64,000 nt of DNA from assembly GCA_030447745.1 (NCBI GenBank), contig JAUJOH010000003.1, forward strand, positions 102,727-166,726, read 5' to 3'. Numbering within the stretch: position 1 is the stretch's first letter; every line of letters starts with the position of its first letter. Shown piece after piece: positions 17,314 to 25,962 of this stretch. Position numbers and translations under genes: made by a program. This DNA comes from Chloroflexota bacterium (GTDB taxonomy: Bacteria > Chloroflexota > Limnocylindria > Limnocylindrales > CSP1-4). Under the pieces are notes generated by a model that worked only from the letters and a program-made list of their open reading frames with translations, did not search any database and was not told the origin of the DNA.

Positions 17314-19281
17314 TCACCCTCCTGAGCGGAGATCGATCCGCGCCACGGCGTATGGCCCGAGCTCGAGCGTGAGGCGCCCGTCCTCGACCGCCTGGCCGGA
17401 GCCGCTGTTCCGGAACGCAGCCGGGTCACGCATCGCCTCTTGAGCGGTCACCTCATCGAGGATTCGGACGTCCACCTCGCCCCCGTCGAGCCCAGTGACG
17501 ACGACCGTCGACCGCTCCGGGCGGACGTTCGCGACAAGGACACGCGTCCCGGCATCGTCCTCGATCCCAAGGCCGACGGCCGCCAGAGGCTGGTCCGAGC
17601 GGGCCTCGCGGACGCGGCCGCCGGAGCGTTCGGCGACGTCCGCGAAGACGTGGGCGAGCGGGACCATGTCGCCCGGGCGGGACGGGAAGCGCGGATCCGG
17701 TGGGCCGCCGTCCTGCTCGACGACCCCGCGCCAGCCGGTCGTCTCGAAGTAGGTGACGCTGTCGGCGCCGCTCCCCGCGAGCGCGGCGACCGAGCCAAGC
17801 GTCCAGGCCGCTCCGAGCAGCGACGCCTGGCGAACGTCGACCGCGGCCGGCAGGTCGTCCGGACGCGACGGCCCGGCGGGATACGGCCCGAACCGGGTCG
17901 CCAGCGTGACTGGGCTGACGCTGATCGGACGGTCACCGCCGAACGTCCTGGTGAAGCGTACGACCTCGCCCTGACCCGCCAAGTTCTCGACGATCGAGGT
18001 GTCGTCGGCGGCATGGACCGTGGGGCTCATGGAGTAGCAGATGCCGCTGAAGACGGGGTCCTCCGGCCGGTCTCGGTTGATGTCGCTGAAGTTCTGGTTC
18101 GTCCCGCCGGCGAACGGGACGTCTCCGATCACGGACTCCAGCCGCCGGCGGACGAGCCGGGCGACCGCCGGCGGCGTCCCTCCCTGGAGCGCGCTGAAGC
18201 CCTCGCGGGCGAAGTAGACGAGGACGCGCGCGACCGTCACCCCGAGCGGGCCGAGCCTCGCTGCCAGCCGGTCGAGGCCCTTGCCGCTCCCCTCGTTTGC
18301 GAACACAGCCAGCTCGAGCGCCGCATCGACCGCCTGGGCATCGACGGCCACCCGATCGAGCGCGGCGAGTCCCGCCTCGTCGAGGCTCACTTCGACCCGC
18401 AGGTGGGCCGGGCGCAGAAGCGCGATCTTGGCCGCCTCGCCGGCCGACAGCGGCTGACCGTGGCTCGGTTGCCCGAGTCCAATCGCCGGCAGCCGCTCGG
18501 CGACGACCGGCGCGAGCGTGATCGTCGGCGGCGCTGGTGGGCGGGCCGTGGGAACGGCGCCACCGAACCCGATCGTGAGGACCTGACGGATGCGCTGACC
18601 GTCGGTCGAGTCGAACGGGAAGCCGAGGGCGAGTGGCGTCGCATAGGACTTGAAGTTCGCATCCGTCCAGTTGCGGTGGTCCTGGAGCTCGAGCAGGTCG
18701 CCCTCGAGGGCGGCGACCGCCTCGAGCCCGTCGACGACCTCGATCGCGATCTCTGAGTACGGGGCGAACATGCCGAGGATCGTTCCGTCGACGATCCACT
18801 GCGGTTCGATCGCGTCGGGCAGGACGCCGCGCAGCTCGCCCTCTGCCGTCTGCGCTCGGTACGGTCGCCCGACGGACCCGTCGAGCGCGTGGTGGACGTT
18901 GAAGCCGATTTTCGAGTACTGGAACACGCCCCGGCACGCTCCGTCCATCTCGTAGCGGATCGTGCCGTCAGGAGCGCCGGTGATCGTTCCGCGCCAGGTG
19001 AAGTGGATCGCCTCGTATCGATGCTCCGCCTCGAACGAGACCCGGAACCCGTCCTCAGCCTGCTCGATCTGCCAGTCGCGGTACGTCGCCGGAATGGTAT
19101 TCCAGGGAGCGTCGCGAACTGCAACGTAGACCCGCTGGACGAGCTCAGTGTCGCCGACTCGGACGTGGCGCAGGTCGGCGCCGTCGAGGAGGGCGCGAAC
19201 CGGCCCGGCCTCGAGTACGCGAGGTGCCGGACCCGGCTGGTCCCGGCCGGTCAGGATCCGTGACGCATCCGCGATCGCCAT
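17314..19281 (-). CDS. D-apionate lactonase-like protein
   Basis: A 655-residue three-part protein: an N-terminal beta-rich domain, a TIM-barrel-like middle and a small beta-sandwich end. The middle has GGTNQNFSDINRDRPED and CYSMSPTVHAADDTSIVENL, and later ISVSPVTLATRFGP, then TYFETTGWRGVVEQ. This layout matches my memory of the ApnL D-apionate lactonase family, which opens D-apionolactone in apiose catabolism; I cannot run a search. No other apionate-pathway gene, such as a RuBisCO-like protein, is seen here, so another sugar lactone is possible. Upstream on the same strand is a broken SDR and a shared operator at 19618. Confidence 0.6.
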   Translation of the reverse strand: MAIADASRILTGRDQPGPAPRVLEAGPVRALLDGADLRHVRVGDTELVQRVYVAVRDAPWNTIPATYRDWQIEQAEDGFRVSFEAEHRYEAIHFTWRGTITGAPDGTIRYEMDGACRGVFQYSKIGFNVHHALDGSVGRPYRAQTAEGELRGVLPDAIEPQWIVDGTILGMFAPYSEIAIEVVDGLEAVAALEGDLLELQDHRNWTDANFKSYATPLALGFPFDSTDGQRIRQVLTIGFGGAVPTARPPAPPTITLAPVVAERLPAIGLGQPSHGQPLSAGEAAKIALLRPAHLRVEVSLDEAGLAALDRVAVDAQAVDAALELAVFANEGSGKGLDRLAARLGPLGVTVARVLVYFAREGFSALQGGTPPAVARLVRRRLESVIGDVPFAGGTNQNFSDINRDRPEDPVFSGICYSMSPTVHAADDTSIVENLAGQGEVVRFTRTFGGDRPISVSPVTLATRFGPYPAGPSRPDDLPAAVDVRQASLLGAAWTLGSVAALAGSGADSVTYFETTGWRGVVEQDGGPPDPRFPSRPGDMVPLAHVFADVAERSGGRVREARSDQPLAAVGLGIEDDAGTRVLVANVRPERSTVVVTGLDGGEVDVRILDEVTAQEAMRDPAAFRNSGSGQAVEDGRLTLELGPYAVARIDLRSGG

Positions 19282-19291
19282 CCGAGCCTCC

Positions 19292-19545
19292 TCACCACAT
19301 CACCAAACCGGCGGTGAAGTTGATCGCCTGACCGGTCATGTGGGCCGCCGCCGCCGCCTCCGAGAGGGGGAACCATTTCACCCCATGCCCCTCTCGCTGC
19401 GCCGACTTCTACAATCACGGCCGTCCCCACACCGCGATCGGACGCCTCGTGCCCTACGCGGTTGTCAACGACGTCCGCGAGCATCACAGCCAAGCAGCCG
19501 GCGAGCCACCGCGTGGCCGATCCCGCTTGCGGATCCGATGACCAC
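19292..19545 (-). pseudogene. SDR remnant with internal deletion
   Basis: The minus strand starts VVIGSASGIGHAVARRLL (SDR cofactor motif), shifts frame to AVMLADVVDN (second beta strand), and after about 80 bases of unrelated sequence resumes as AAAHMTGQAINFTAGLVMW with a stop at 19292, the standard SDR C-terminus. About 200 internal residues are missing. A transposase fragment on the other strand sits exactly in the gap. It would have been the first gene ahead of the lactonase-like gene. Confidence 0.7.
19404..19454 (+). mobile_element. Transposase C-terminal fragment (IS481/IS3-type scar)
   Basis: The plus strand reads DFYNHGRPHTAIGRLVP, the C-terminal signature of rve-type transposases (YNHxRPHxALG). 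Only about 17 residues remain, embedded in the SDR remnant. This is a footprint of a past insertion and deletion; no inverted repeats were recognised. Confidence 0.55.
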
Positions 19546-19617
19546 GGCCAAGCGCGCCCGTTGCCTCGCCCACCCGCACCCCGGTTCCCGCGGGCGGGGA
19601 TCTCGTCCCCTATCCTA

Positions 19618-19631
19618 CTGGAAACGGTTGC
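19618..19631 (+). promoter_or_regulatory. LacI-type operator-like site upstream of SDR 19682
   Basis: CTGGAAACGGTTGC, preceded by TA as at other sites. It lies 51 bases before the SDR start and also upstream of the leftward SDR remnant and lactonase genes, so it may once have controlled both directions. Confidence 0.6.
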
Positions 19632-19681
19632 ATCACCGACGATGGACGACCGCGGCGGCAAGTCGGATCGGAGGGCCGGAG

Positions 19682-20452
19682 ATGGGCGGGCGGTTCGAGA
19701 ACCAAGTCGCGGTGGTGACTGGCGGCGCACGGGGGATTGGGGAAGCGATCGTCCGGCGGATCGTCGCCGAGGGCGGTTCGGCGGTCGTTCCTGACCTGAT
19801 CGACCCGGTCGAGCCGCTGCCGCGGACGCGCTACCTGCGCTGCGATATCACGGACCGCGACGCCGTCGCCGCAGCCCACGCCTCGATCGAAGCGGAGGAG
19901 GGCCGGCTCGACATCCTGGTGAACAACGCCGGGAACCAGAGTGTCGCACTGACCGACCAGTTCGACCCGGACGCCTGGGAGTCCGTCATCGGGGTCCACC
20001 TGTTTGGCGCGTTCTACTGGTCGCGTCTTGCCCTCCGGACGATGAAGGCTCAGCGGTCCGGGGCGATCGTGACCGTAGCGTCCGTCGCCGGGCTGATCGC
20101 GCTGCCCGGGCGGGGGCCATACTCGGCGGCCAAGGCCGCCCTGATGAGCCTGACTCGGGTGATGGCGACCGAGGTCGCCGAGCTCGGGATCCGGGTCAAC
20201 GCGGTCGCGCCGGGAATGGCCCGGACGTTCCTCGTCGAGGAGGGCATCCGGAACGGCTCGATCGACTTCAAGGGGATGCTCGAGGAGATCCCGATGCGCC
20301 GGCTGGCGACGGTCGACGACATCGCCAAGGCGGTCTGCTTCCTCGCCTCCGATGACGCGTCGTACGTCATCGGCCACACCCTCGTCGTCGACGGGGGCTG
20401 GACCATCCTCGGCATGCACCGCAAGCCCGAATGGCTGGCGGCCACCGGGTGA
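19682..20452 (+). CDS. Short-chain dehydrogenase/reductase (SDR)
   Basis: A classical SDR of 256 residues. Motifs: TGGARGIGEAIVRRI for NAD(P), NNAGNQ, the catalytic serine in VASVAG, YSAAKAAL, and the C-terminal HTLVVDGGWTI. The start MGGRFENQ has GGAGG upstream; the longer frame to 19148 crosses the pseudogene region. It probably acts on a sugar or keto-deoxy acid. It is directly followed by a decayed alcohol dehydrogenase copy, so the unit once resembled the SDR plus alcohol dehydrogenase pairing at 15-17 kb. Confidence 0.92.
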   Translation: MGGRFENQVAVVTGGARGIGEAIVRRIVAEGGSAVVPDLIDPVEPLPRTRYLRCDITDRDAVAAAHASIEAEEGRLDILVNNAGNQSVALTDQFDPDAWESVIGVHLFGAFYWSRLALRTMKAQRSGAIVTVASVAGLIALPGRGPYSAAKAALMSLTRVMATEVAELGIRVNAVAPGMARTFLVEEGIRNGSIDFKGMLEEIPMRRLATVDDIAKAVCFLASDDASYVIGHTLVVDGGWTILGMHRKPEWLAATG

Positions 20453-20462
20453 CCAGGTCGCG

Positions 20463-20783
20463 CCTCTAGTACAAGACGACACCGCCGGGCGATCGCTCGG
20501 CCGCCCGGGGACGCCCGAACATCTCGGCCGCGGTCACTCCGATGGGGGTTGATGTCGACGAGGCGGTCGCCGGTATGTCCTGCGGCCCCCGGCCGCGCTG
20601 ATCAAGCCGCGAGCGCCGGTCCCGCCGTCCTTTCGCCGTCCGGGTGCTCACCATCGGGCACGTGCGGGACGTCGTCATCCCGCGTCGCGGTCGAGCACCG
20701 GGTCGAGCACGTCCGGCCGCTGTCCGAGCGAACGAGGCGCTCGAGGACCTCAAGCCGGGCCGGGTGTTCCGCTCGGACCGTCT
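20463..20783 (+). pseudogene. Alcohol dehydrogenase remnant, partial duplicate of the gene at 16183-17205
   Basis: At 20469-20640 the nucleotides track the intact gene from YYITTPPGD through RPNISPAVTRMGVDVD and IKPPAPVPPAVLAVLT, with indels and a frame break. After about 60 unclear bases the match resumes at the C-terminus (EANEALEDLKAGRVFRS, here 20727-20780). About 450 bases between are gone. No open frame remains. The high nucleotide likeness to the copy 4 kb upstream suggests duplication inside the island followed by decay. Confidence 0.8.
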
Positions 20784-20789
20784 GATCCG

Positions 20790-21569
20790 TCAGTTGTGCA
20801 TCCAGCCGCCGTCGACAAGCAGCGTCTGCCCCGTGATGAACCCGGCGGCGTCAGAGGCGAGGAATAGCGCCGTCGCCGCGATGTCGTCAGCCCGCCCGAA
20901 CCGCTTGAGCGACTGGATCTCCATCAGCCGCTGGCGGAACGCCTCGACGTCCCCGACGGCGGCCGTCGAGCGGGTCTGGATCGAGCCCGGCGCCAGCGAG
21001 TTGACACAGATCCCGTGGACGCCGAGCTCTCGGGCCAGGGCTCGCGTGTAGCCGACGACCGCGGCCTTGCTCGTCACGTACGCGCCGAGGTTCGGCGGAT
21101 CGGCCGAGAAGACCATCACGGACGAGAAGTTGATGACCCGGCCGGCCCCGCTCTTCGCCAGGGCGGGAAACGCGGCCCGAACGACTCGGGCGTAGCCGCC
21201 GACGTTCGTCGAGAAGATATCCTCCATGAACTCGGCGGGCTCGTCGATCAGCGAGCCGGTCGGATATTGCGCCGCGGCGTTGACGACGACATCGAGCCCG
21301 CCAAGGCGGGAGACACCCTCGCGGACGGCCGCTTCGACCTCGGGCGTGTTCTGGACGTCCGCTCGACGGACTGCTCCGAACCCCTGTGCCTGCGCAACGT
21401 CGTCGAGGACCGAGGTGTCGATGTCCATCGTGGCGACCTGCGCGCCTGCACCGGCGAAAGCCGCCGCCGTGGCCAAGCCAAGCCCGTGCCCGGCGCCCGA
21501 GACGAGGACCCGGCGATCGGTGAGGTCGAATAGCTTGACCGCCTCACGCGGGAGCGATTCCTCGGTCAT
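20790..21569 (-). CDS. Short-chain dehydrogenase/reductase (SDR)
   Basis: A 259-residue SDR. Motifs: LVSGAGHGLGLATAAAF, NAAAQYP, FSSVMVFSADPPNLG, catalytic YVTSKAAV, and LLVDGGWMHN at the end. The N-terminus KLFDLTDRRVLVSG fits the gluconate 5-dehydrogenase/3-oxoacyl reductase-like branch used for sugar acids. It is divergent from the ABC transporter operon at 21705. Two operator-like sites (21588 and 21659) lie between them. Substrate not determinable. Confidence 0.92.
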   Translation of the reverse strand: MTEESLPREAVKLFDLTDRRVLVSGAGHGLGLATAAAFAGAGAQVATMDIDTSVLDDVAQAQGFGAVRRADVQNTPEVEAAVREGVSRLGGLDVVVNAAAQYPTGSLIDEPAEFMEDIFSTNVGGYARVVRAAFPALAKSGAGRVINFSSVMVFSADPPNLGAYVTSKAAVVGYTRALARELGVHGICVNSLAPGSIQTRSTAAVGDVEAFRQRLMEIQSLKRFGRADDIAATALFLASDAAGFITGQTLLVDGGWMHN

Positions 21570-21587
21570 CTGCGAGTCCCCAGCTGG

Positions 21588-21601
21588 ACGGAAACGTTCC
21601 G
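21588..21601 (+). promoter_or_regulatory. Operator-like site upstream of SDR 20790-21569
   Basis: ACGGAAACGTTCCG, with a core palindrome GGAA(A)CGTTCC. It matches the site at 46055 (CTGGAAACGTTCCG) in 12 of 14 positions and lies about 20 bases before the SDR start. Confidence 0.5.
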
Positions 21602-21658
21602 GGAGCCGCGGAACGAGCTTGCCCGCGGTTCCGCCGGCTTGACAGCGTCTTAGCCGAT

Positions 21659-21672
21659 GGTACCGTTTCCAG
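21659..21672 (-). promoter_or_regulatory. LacI-type operator-like site upstream of permease 21705
   Basis: The minus strand reads CTGGAAACGGTACC, identical to the site at 4154-4167. It lies 33 bases before the permease start. The identity of two sites 17 kb apart is the strongest single support for one regulator. Confidence 0.62.
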
Positions 21673-21704
21673 CGACGGTTCCGTCATCCGCTCGTCGAGG
21701 GTGC

Positions 21705-22757
21705 ATGGAGGGCGCATTGTCGATCCGCCCCGCCCCCGAGCCCGGTCCGGCGCCGTCCGCGGCCGTGGTCAGCGCCCGATCGACCTCGCTGCGACGGGCC
21801 CTCCCGGAGGAGACGGGCGTCATCGGCGCGCTCATCGTCCTCGTCGTGTTCATCGGTCTGCTCCGTCCGAACTTCCTCACCCCGGCGGTCCTCTTCCAGC
21901 AACTGTCGGGTGCGGCGTTCATCGGCATGCTCGCGCTCGGGATGGTGTTCGTCATCGCCATCCGCGACATCGACCTATCGGTCGGCTGGATGTTCAACTT
22001 CGCGGCGGTCGTCGGAGCGAAATCGATCGTCGCGGGGCTCGATCCCTGGCTCGGCGCCGGCGTTGCGGTCGCCTTCGGTGCCCTGCTGGGCCTGGTCAAC
22101 GGGGTGCTGAGCGCCCGGCTCCGGATCCCGGTCATCATCATCACCCTCGGCACGTTCTCCGCCTTTCGCGGTCTGTCGCTCGTCGTCAACGAGTCGCGCG
22201 CGGTCGTGCCGCCGGATCGGACGAGCGCCTTCTTCAGCCTGTTCGACGCCAAGGTCTTCGGGCTGATCCCGGGCGTGGCGATCGCGTTCGTCGTGCTTGC
22301 CATCCTGCTGCACGTGCTCCTCCACCACACGCGCTTCGGCTATCGGGTGCAAGCGATGGGCAGCAATCCGGACGCCGCTCGCCTCGCCGGGATCGCAACC
22401 GATCGGACGCGCATCCTGGTGCTCGTCTTGATGGGCGCGATCGCCGGCCTGACCGGTGCGATGTTCCTCGGCTTCCGCGAGGCGATCGATCCGGTCACCG
22501 GCGGTGATTACCTGCTGCCGGTCGTGGCCGCGGTGATCATCGGCGGCACGCCACTGTCCGGGGGTCGGGGGACGATCCTCGGTGCGGTCGTCGGTGCGCT
22601 CATCATCCAGGTCATCACGACCGGGATCCTGTTTCTGGGCGTCGACGTGAAGTGGAGCACGTTCGTCACCGGGGCCGTCATCATCGTCGCGGTCGCGGTC
22701 GACCAGCTCGTCCGGCGCCAGCGCGAGCGCCAGCGTCGCTCCGCCGACAGCCTGTGA
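21705..22757 (+). CDS. CUT2-family sugar ABC transporter permease
   Basis: An RbsC-type permease of 350 residues. The helices are plain (IGALIVLVVFIGLLRP, FIGMLALGMVFVIAI), with the family loop RDIDLSVGWMFN and the late AAVIIGGTPLSGGRGTILG. I start at MEGALSIRP (21705); the ATG at 21657 precedes the operator-like site and is unlikely to be translated. A TTG at 21717 with GGAGG six bases upstream is an alternative. First gene of the operon permease - binding protein - ATPase - mutarotase - SDR - aldo/keto reductase. Confidence 0.9.
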   Translation: MEGALSIRPAPEPGPAPSAAVVSARSTSLRRALPEETGVIGALIVLVVFIGLLRPNFLTPAVLFQQLSGAAFIGMLALGMVFVIAIRDIDLSVGWMFNFAAVVGAKSIVAGLDPWLGAGVAVAFGALLGLVNGVLSARLRIPVIIITLGTFSAFRGLSLVVNESRAVVPPDRTSAFFSLFDAKVFGLIPGVAIAFVVLAILLHVLLHHTRFGYRVQAMGSNPDAARLAGIATDRTRILVLVLMGAIAGLTGAMFLGFREAIDPVTGGDYLLPVVAAVIIGGTPLSGGRGTILGAVVGALIIQVITTGILFLGVDVKWSTFVTGAVIIVAVAVDQLVRRQRERQRRSADSL

Positions 22758-22808
22758 TCGACCAAGTCCAGCGAAAAAGCACCGGGTCCACCAGCCCGCC
22801 GTCCGGTC

Positions 22809-22829
22809 GACGACCGACGTCCGGTCGTC
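22809..22829 (+). other. Intercistronic hairpin between permease and binding-protein genes
   Basis: A perfect 8-bp inverted repeat, GACGACCG and CGGTCGTC, with a 5-base loop. It sits in the 109-base gap before the binding-protein start and has no T-run. It may stabilise the downstream message; function inferred only from position. Confidence 0.3.
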
Positions 22830-22866
22830 TGAACGGTCGCGCTCACTCGAGGAGGAGGCTCTGATC

Positions 22867-24066
22867 GTGAACCGTCGCTACGGATGGGCGATGCCCGCCA
22901 TCACCGCGCTGTTCCTGACCGCGTGCACGACCGGCGGCGGGGCGACGAGCCCGCCGACGTCGGAGACCTCGCCCGGCCCCTCGGTCACCGCCCCGACCGA
23001 CGCCGCTTCGCCTTCGATGGCAGCCGAGAGCCCGGCGAGCGCTGCGCCCGAGGATCCGACGGCCGAACGCGTGACGATCGGCTTCGTGACCCACGTCATC
23101 GGCAACCCGTTCATCCAGCAGATCATCGACGGCGCGCAAGCCGCGGCCGACGACCTGAACGTCGAGCTCCAGGTGACTGGCCCCGAAGGCGGTGACGCCG
23201 ACGCGCAGCTCAAGGCGGCCCAGACGCTCGTCGCGACCGGCGTTCAGGGGATCGCGACCTCGGTTCCCGGCGAGTCGATGGCCGGCGGTCTAAACGAGAT
23301 CATCGATTCGGGCATCCCGGTCGTCCAGTTCAACATCCTGTCGACGACGGTCAAGGCGCCGTATGTCGGCGAACGGTCGGTCGAGAGCGGCCGGATCCTC
23401 GGCTCACGCGTGCTCGAGCAGCTCGGCGGCGACACCGCAACCGGCAAAGTGATCATCGGCAACTGCTTCCCTGGCTTCCCCGTCCTCGAGAACCGCGCGA
23501 AGGGCGTCCAGGAATCGATCGGTGCGGCGAGCGGGATCGAGATTCTCGGCCCGTTTGACGTCAAGGTCGCCGCGAACGAGAACTACGCCGCCTGGGAGGC
23601 GCTCCTCGCCGCGAACCAGGACGCGAAGGCCATGGTGGGCCTGTGCGCCCCGGACATCGCCAGCCTCGGCCGGCTTCAGGCTGCGAACCCAGACACCCCG
23701 TTCGTCTCAGGCGGCTATGACCTGACGCCGGAGAACCTGGCCGAGATCAAGGCCGGCAACGCGTACATCAGCCTTGGGCAGACGCCGTTCATGCAGGGCT
23801 ACCTGCCGGTCAAGATCCTGGCCGACACGATCCGCGGTCAGTCGTCCGTCGACCTGACGGAAGGCGGCTTCATCGACGCCGGCACAGAGATCGTGACCGC
23901 CGACCGCGTAATCGAGCCGTACGACCTGCCGCCGCTCACCTTCGAGCAGCTTGAGGAGCTCGCGGCGTCGCCCGAACGGGCGCGGGAGTACTACCAGCCG
24001 CTGGTCGAGAACCAGATCGCGAACTGGCCGGAACTGCTCGAGCCGATCGAGAACGAATCGAAGTAG
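22867..24066 (+). CDS. Sugar-binding lipoprotein of a CUT2 ABC transporter
   Basis: A 399-residue binding protein starting at a GTG with GAGGAGGAG upstream. The signal peptide ends in the lipobox LTAC, followed by a Ser/Pro/Thr/Ala linker to about residue 65. The ribose-binding-protein fold follows: VTIGFVTHVIGNPFIQQIIDG, a VATGVQGIATSVPG segment and SGGYDLTPENLAEIKAG. It delivers its ligand to the permease encoded upstream. The order permease - binding protein - ATPase differs from the other two transporters in the window. Confidence 0.92.
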   Translation: MNRRYGWAMPAITALFLTACTTGGGATSPPTSETSPGPSVTAPTDAASPSMAAESPASAAPEDPTAERVTIGFVTHVIGNPFIQQIIDGAQAAADDLNVELQVTGPEGGDADAQLKAAQTLVATGVQGIATSVPGESMAGGLNEIIDSGIPVVQFNILSTTVKAPYVGERSVESGRILGSRVLEQLGGDTATGKVIIGNCFPGFPVLENRAKGVQESIGAASGIEILGPFDVKVAANENYAAWEALLAANQDAKAMVGLCAPDIASLGRLQAANPDTPFVSGGYDLTPENLAEIKAGNAYISLGQTPFMQGYLPVKILADTIRGQSSVDLTEGGFIDAGTEIVTADRVIEPYDLPPLTFEQLEELAASPERAREYYQPLVENQIANWPELLEPIENESK

Positions 24067-24103
24067 CGAGCGGGCGGGAGACCATCGTTCTTCCCTCGAC
24101 ACT

Positions 24104-25620
24104 ATGAACGACGCTGTCGCCGTGCCCGCGATCGAGGTCGCCGGCCTGCGGAAGCAATACGGCGGCATCGTCGCGCTCGACGGCGTGGATCTCGCGATCG
24201 CCCCGTCGAGCATCCACGCGATCGTCGGCGAGAACGGCGCCGGCAAGTCGACCCTGATGAAGATCCTCGCCGGCGCCGTCCAGCCGGACGCCGGCGAGAT
24301 CCGGGTGGGCGGCGCGCTGGCGAGCTTCGCGATGCCGCAGGACGCGCGGCAGCTCGGGATCGGGATCGTCTACCAGGAGCTCAGCCTCTTTCCGGATCGC
24401 TCCATCCTCGCCAACCTGTTCGTCGCGTCCGAGACGACCCGGCGCGGGCTCGTCGACCGGGCGACGATGCGCGAGCGCTCGGCACCGGTGCTCCGGCAAC
24501 TCGGGCTCGGTGTCAATCCGGCCACCCCGGTGGGCCGGCTCGCCATCGGGGAGCGCCAGCTCGTCGAGCTGTCTCGGCTGCTGATCGAGCGACCCGCCGT
24601 CCTCATCCTCGACGAGCCGAACTCCGCCCTCGACGAGGCCGAAACGCGCCGGCTGTTCGCGATCCTCCGCGAGCTGACGGCCGACGGCGTCACGATCCTC
24701 TACGTCTCGCACCGGCTCGAGGAGGTGTTCGCGATCGCCGATCGGATCACCGTTCTCCGCAACGGGCGGATCGTCCTGACCAGCGATCGCGCCGGCCTGA
24801 CGATTCCCGAGGTCGTGCGGGCGATGGTGGGTGGCGCGCAGGAGGCGATGTTCCCGCCACGGGGTGCCGAGCGGACGGCGGCCGGACCGCCGCTCGCGAT
24901 CGAGCGCCTCATCGTCGGGCGCGAGCTCCACGAGGTGTCCCTGACCGCAGCGCCAGGCGAGATCGTCGGGCTCGCCGGCCTCGAGGGTTCTGGCGTCTCG
25001 GCACTGCTCGGCGTCCTGTTCGGCACCCGGCGGGCGAGCTCCGGCAGGGTGACCTTCCCCGACGGGCGTGGGCGCCGGGCGCCGGATCAGCCTCGTCCCG
25101 GCGGATCGCCGGCGTGACGGCCTGATGCTCGAGGCCAGCGTGGCGCGGAACGTGGTCCATGTCGCGATCGGCGCGCTGGGCCGCCGGATCTGGCTGCGCG
25201 CTCGGGACTTCGTCGCGCCGGCCGAACGCCAGATCGCGAACCTGCGTGTCCGCGCCGCTAGCCCCGCGATGCGCGTCGGCCAGCTGTCCGGAGGCAACCA
25301 GCAGAAGGTGGTGGTCGGCAAGTGGCTCGAGATCGGGCCGGACGTGATGCTCCTCGATGACCCGACCCGAGGCGTCGACGTCGGGCGAAGCGCGAGATCT
25401 ACGGGCTCATCCGGCGCCTCGCCGCCGACGGACGCATCATCCTGTTCCGCTCCACCGAGCTCCCGAGCTGGTCGGGCTCGCCGACCGGATCGTCGTGTTC
25501 CATCACGGCCGGGTGGCCGGCGAGGTCGATCGCGGGACGATCGACGACAGCGCCTTGCTCCATGCGATCAACACCGGTGAAGTCGGCCCCACGGCGGCCG
25601 CCGCGATCCGCACTGACCCG
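24104..25620 (+). pseudogene. RbsA-like sugar ABC ATPase, frameshifted in the second NBD
   Basis: NBD1 is intact: GENGAGKST, then LDEPNSALDEAE and THR-type VSHRLEEVF. In NBD2 the frame changes near 25070, 25384 and 25465, but the residues stay family-like throughout: ISLVPADRRRDGLM, LSGGNQQKVVVGKW, LLDDPTRGVDVG, then REIYGLIRRLAADGRIIL, then ELVGLADRIVVFHHGRVAGE. The two later shifts each look like a single missing G/C. The NBD2 Walker B has Asp instead of Glu (LDDP). The protein should energise the transporter encoded upstream. The stop is unclear; the frame runs into the next gene. Confidence 0.8.
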
Positions 25621-25632
25621 AAGGAGGAGGCG

Positions 25633-25962
25633 ATGATCCGTCGCGCGTTCACGATGCGGTTGAAGCCCGGCAAGCTGGCCGAGTACAAGGCGCACCACGA
25701 CAACATCTGGTCGAGCTCGTGGCCGAGATCGAACGGCAGGGCATCGCCTCGATGACGATCTTCGAGAAGGACCCGCAGCTCTTCCTCTATTCCGAGATCC
25801 GCGACGAGGCGGCGTGGGACCGGCTCTGGGCGTCGCCGATCCACGACCGGTGGAGCGAGGCTCATGAACCCGCTCATGGAGTTCCGCCCGGACGGCATCG
25901 TCGAGTCGACCCAGGTTCGGGAGGTCTTCCACCTCGAGACGGGCGCACGGACCGATGGCTGA
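25633..25962 (+). pseudogene. L-rhamnose mutarotase-family protein (RhaM/DUF718), frameshifted
   Basis: The start MIRRAFTMRLKPGKLAEYK closely resembles RhaM, including the Tyr and His (YKAHHDNIW) that sit in the mutarotase active site. The frame shifts near 25716 (to VAEIERQGIASMTIF) and near 25865 (to MNPLMEFRPDGIVE), giving a total of about 110 residues, the family length. AAGGAGG precedes the ATG. It would interconvert the anomers of a 6-deoxy sugar after import by the transporter encoded upstream. One apparent base loss and one gain restore the full protein, so sequence error is possible. Confidence 0.75.
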
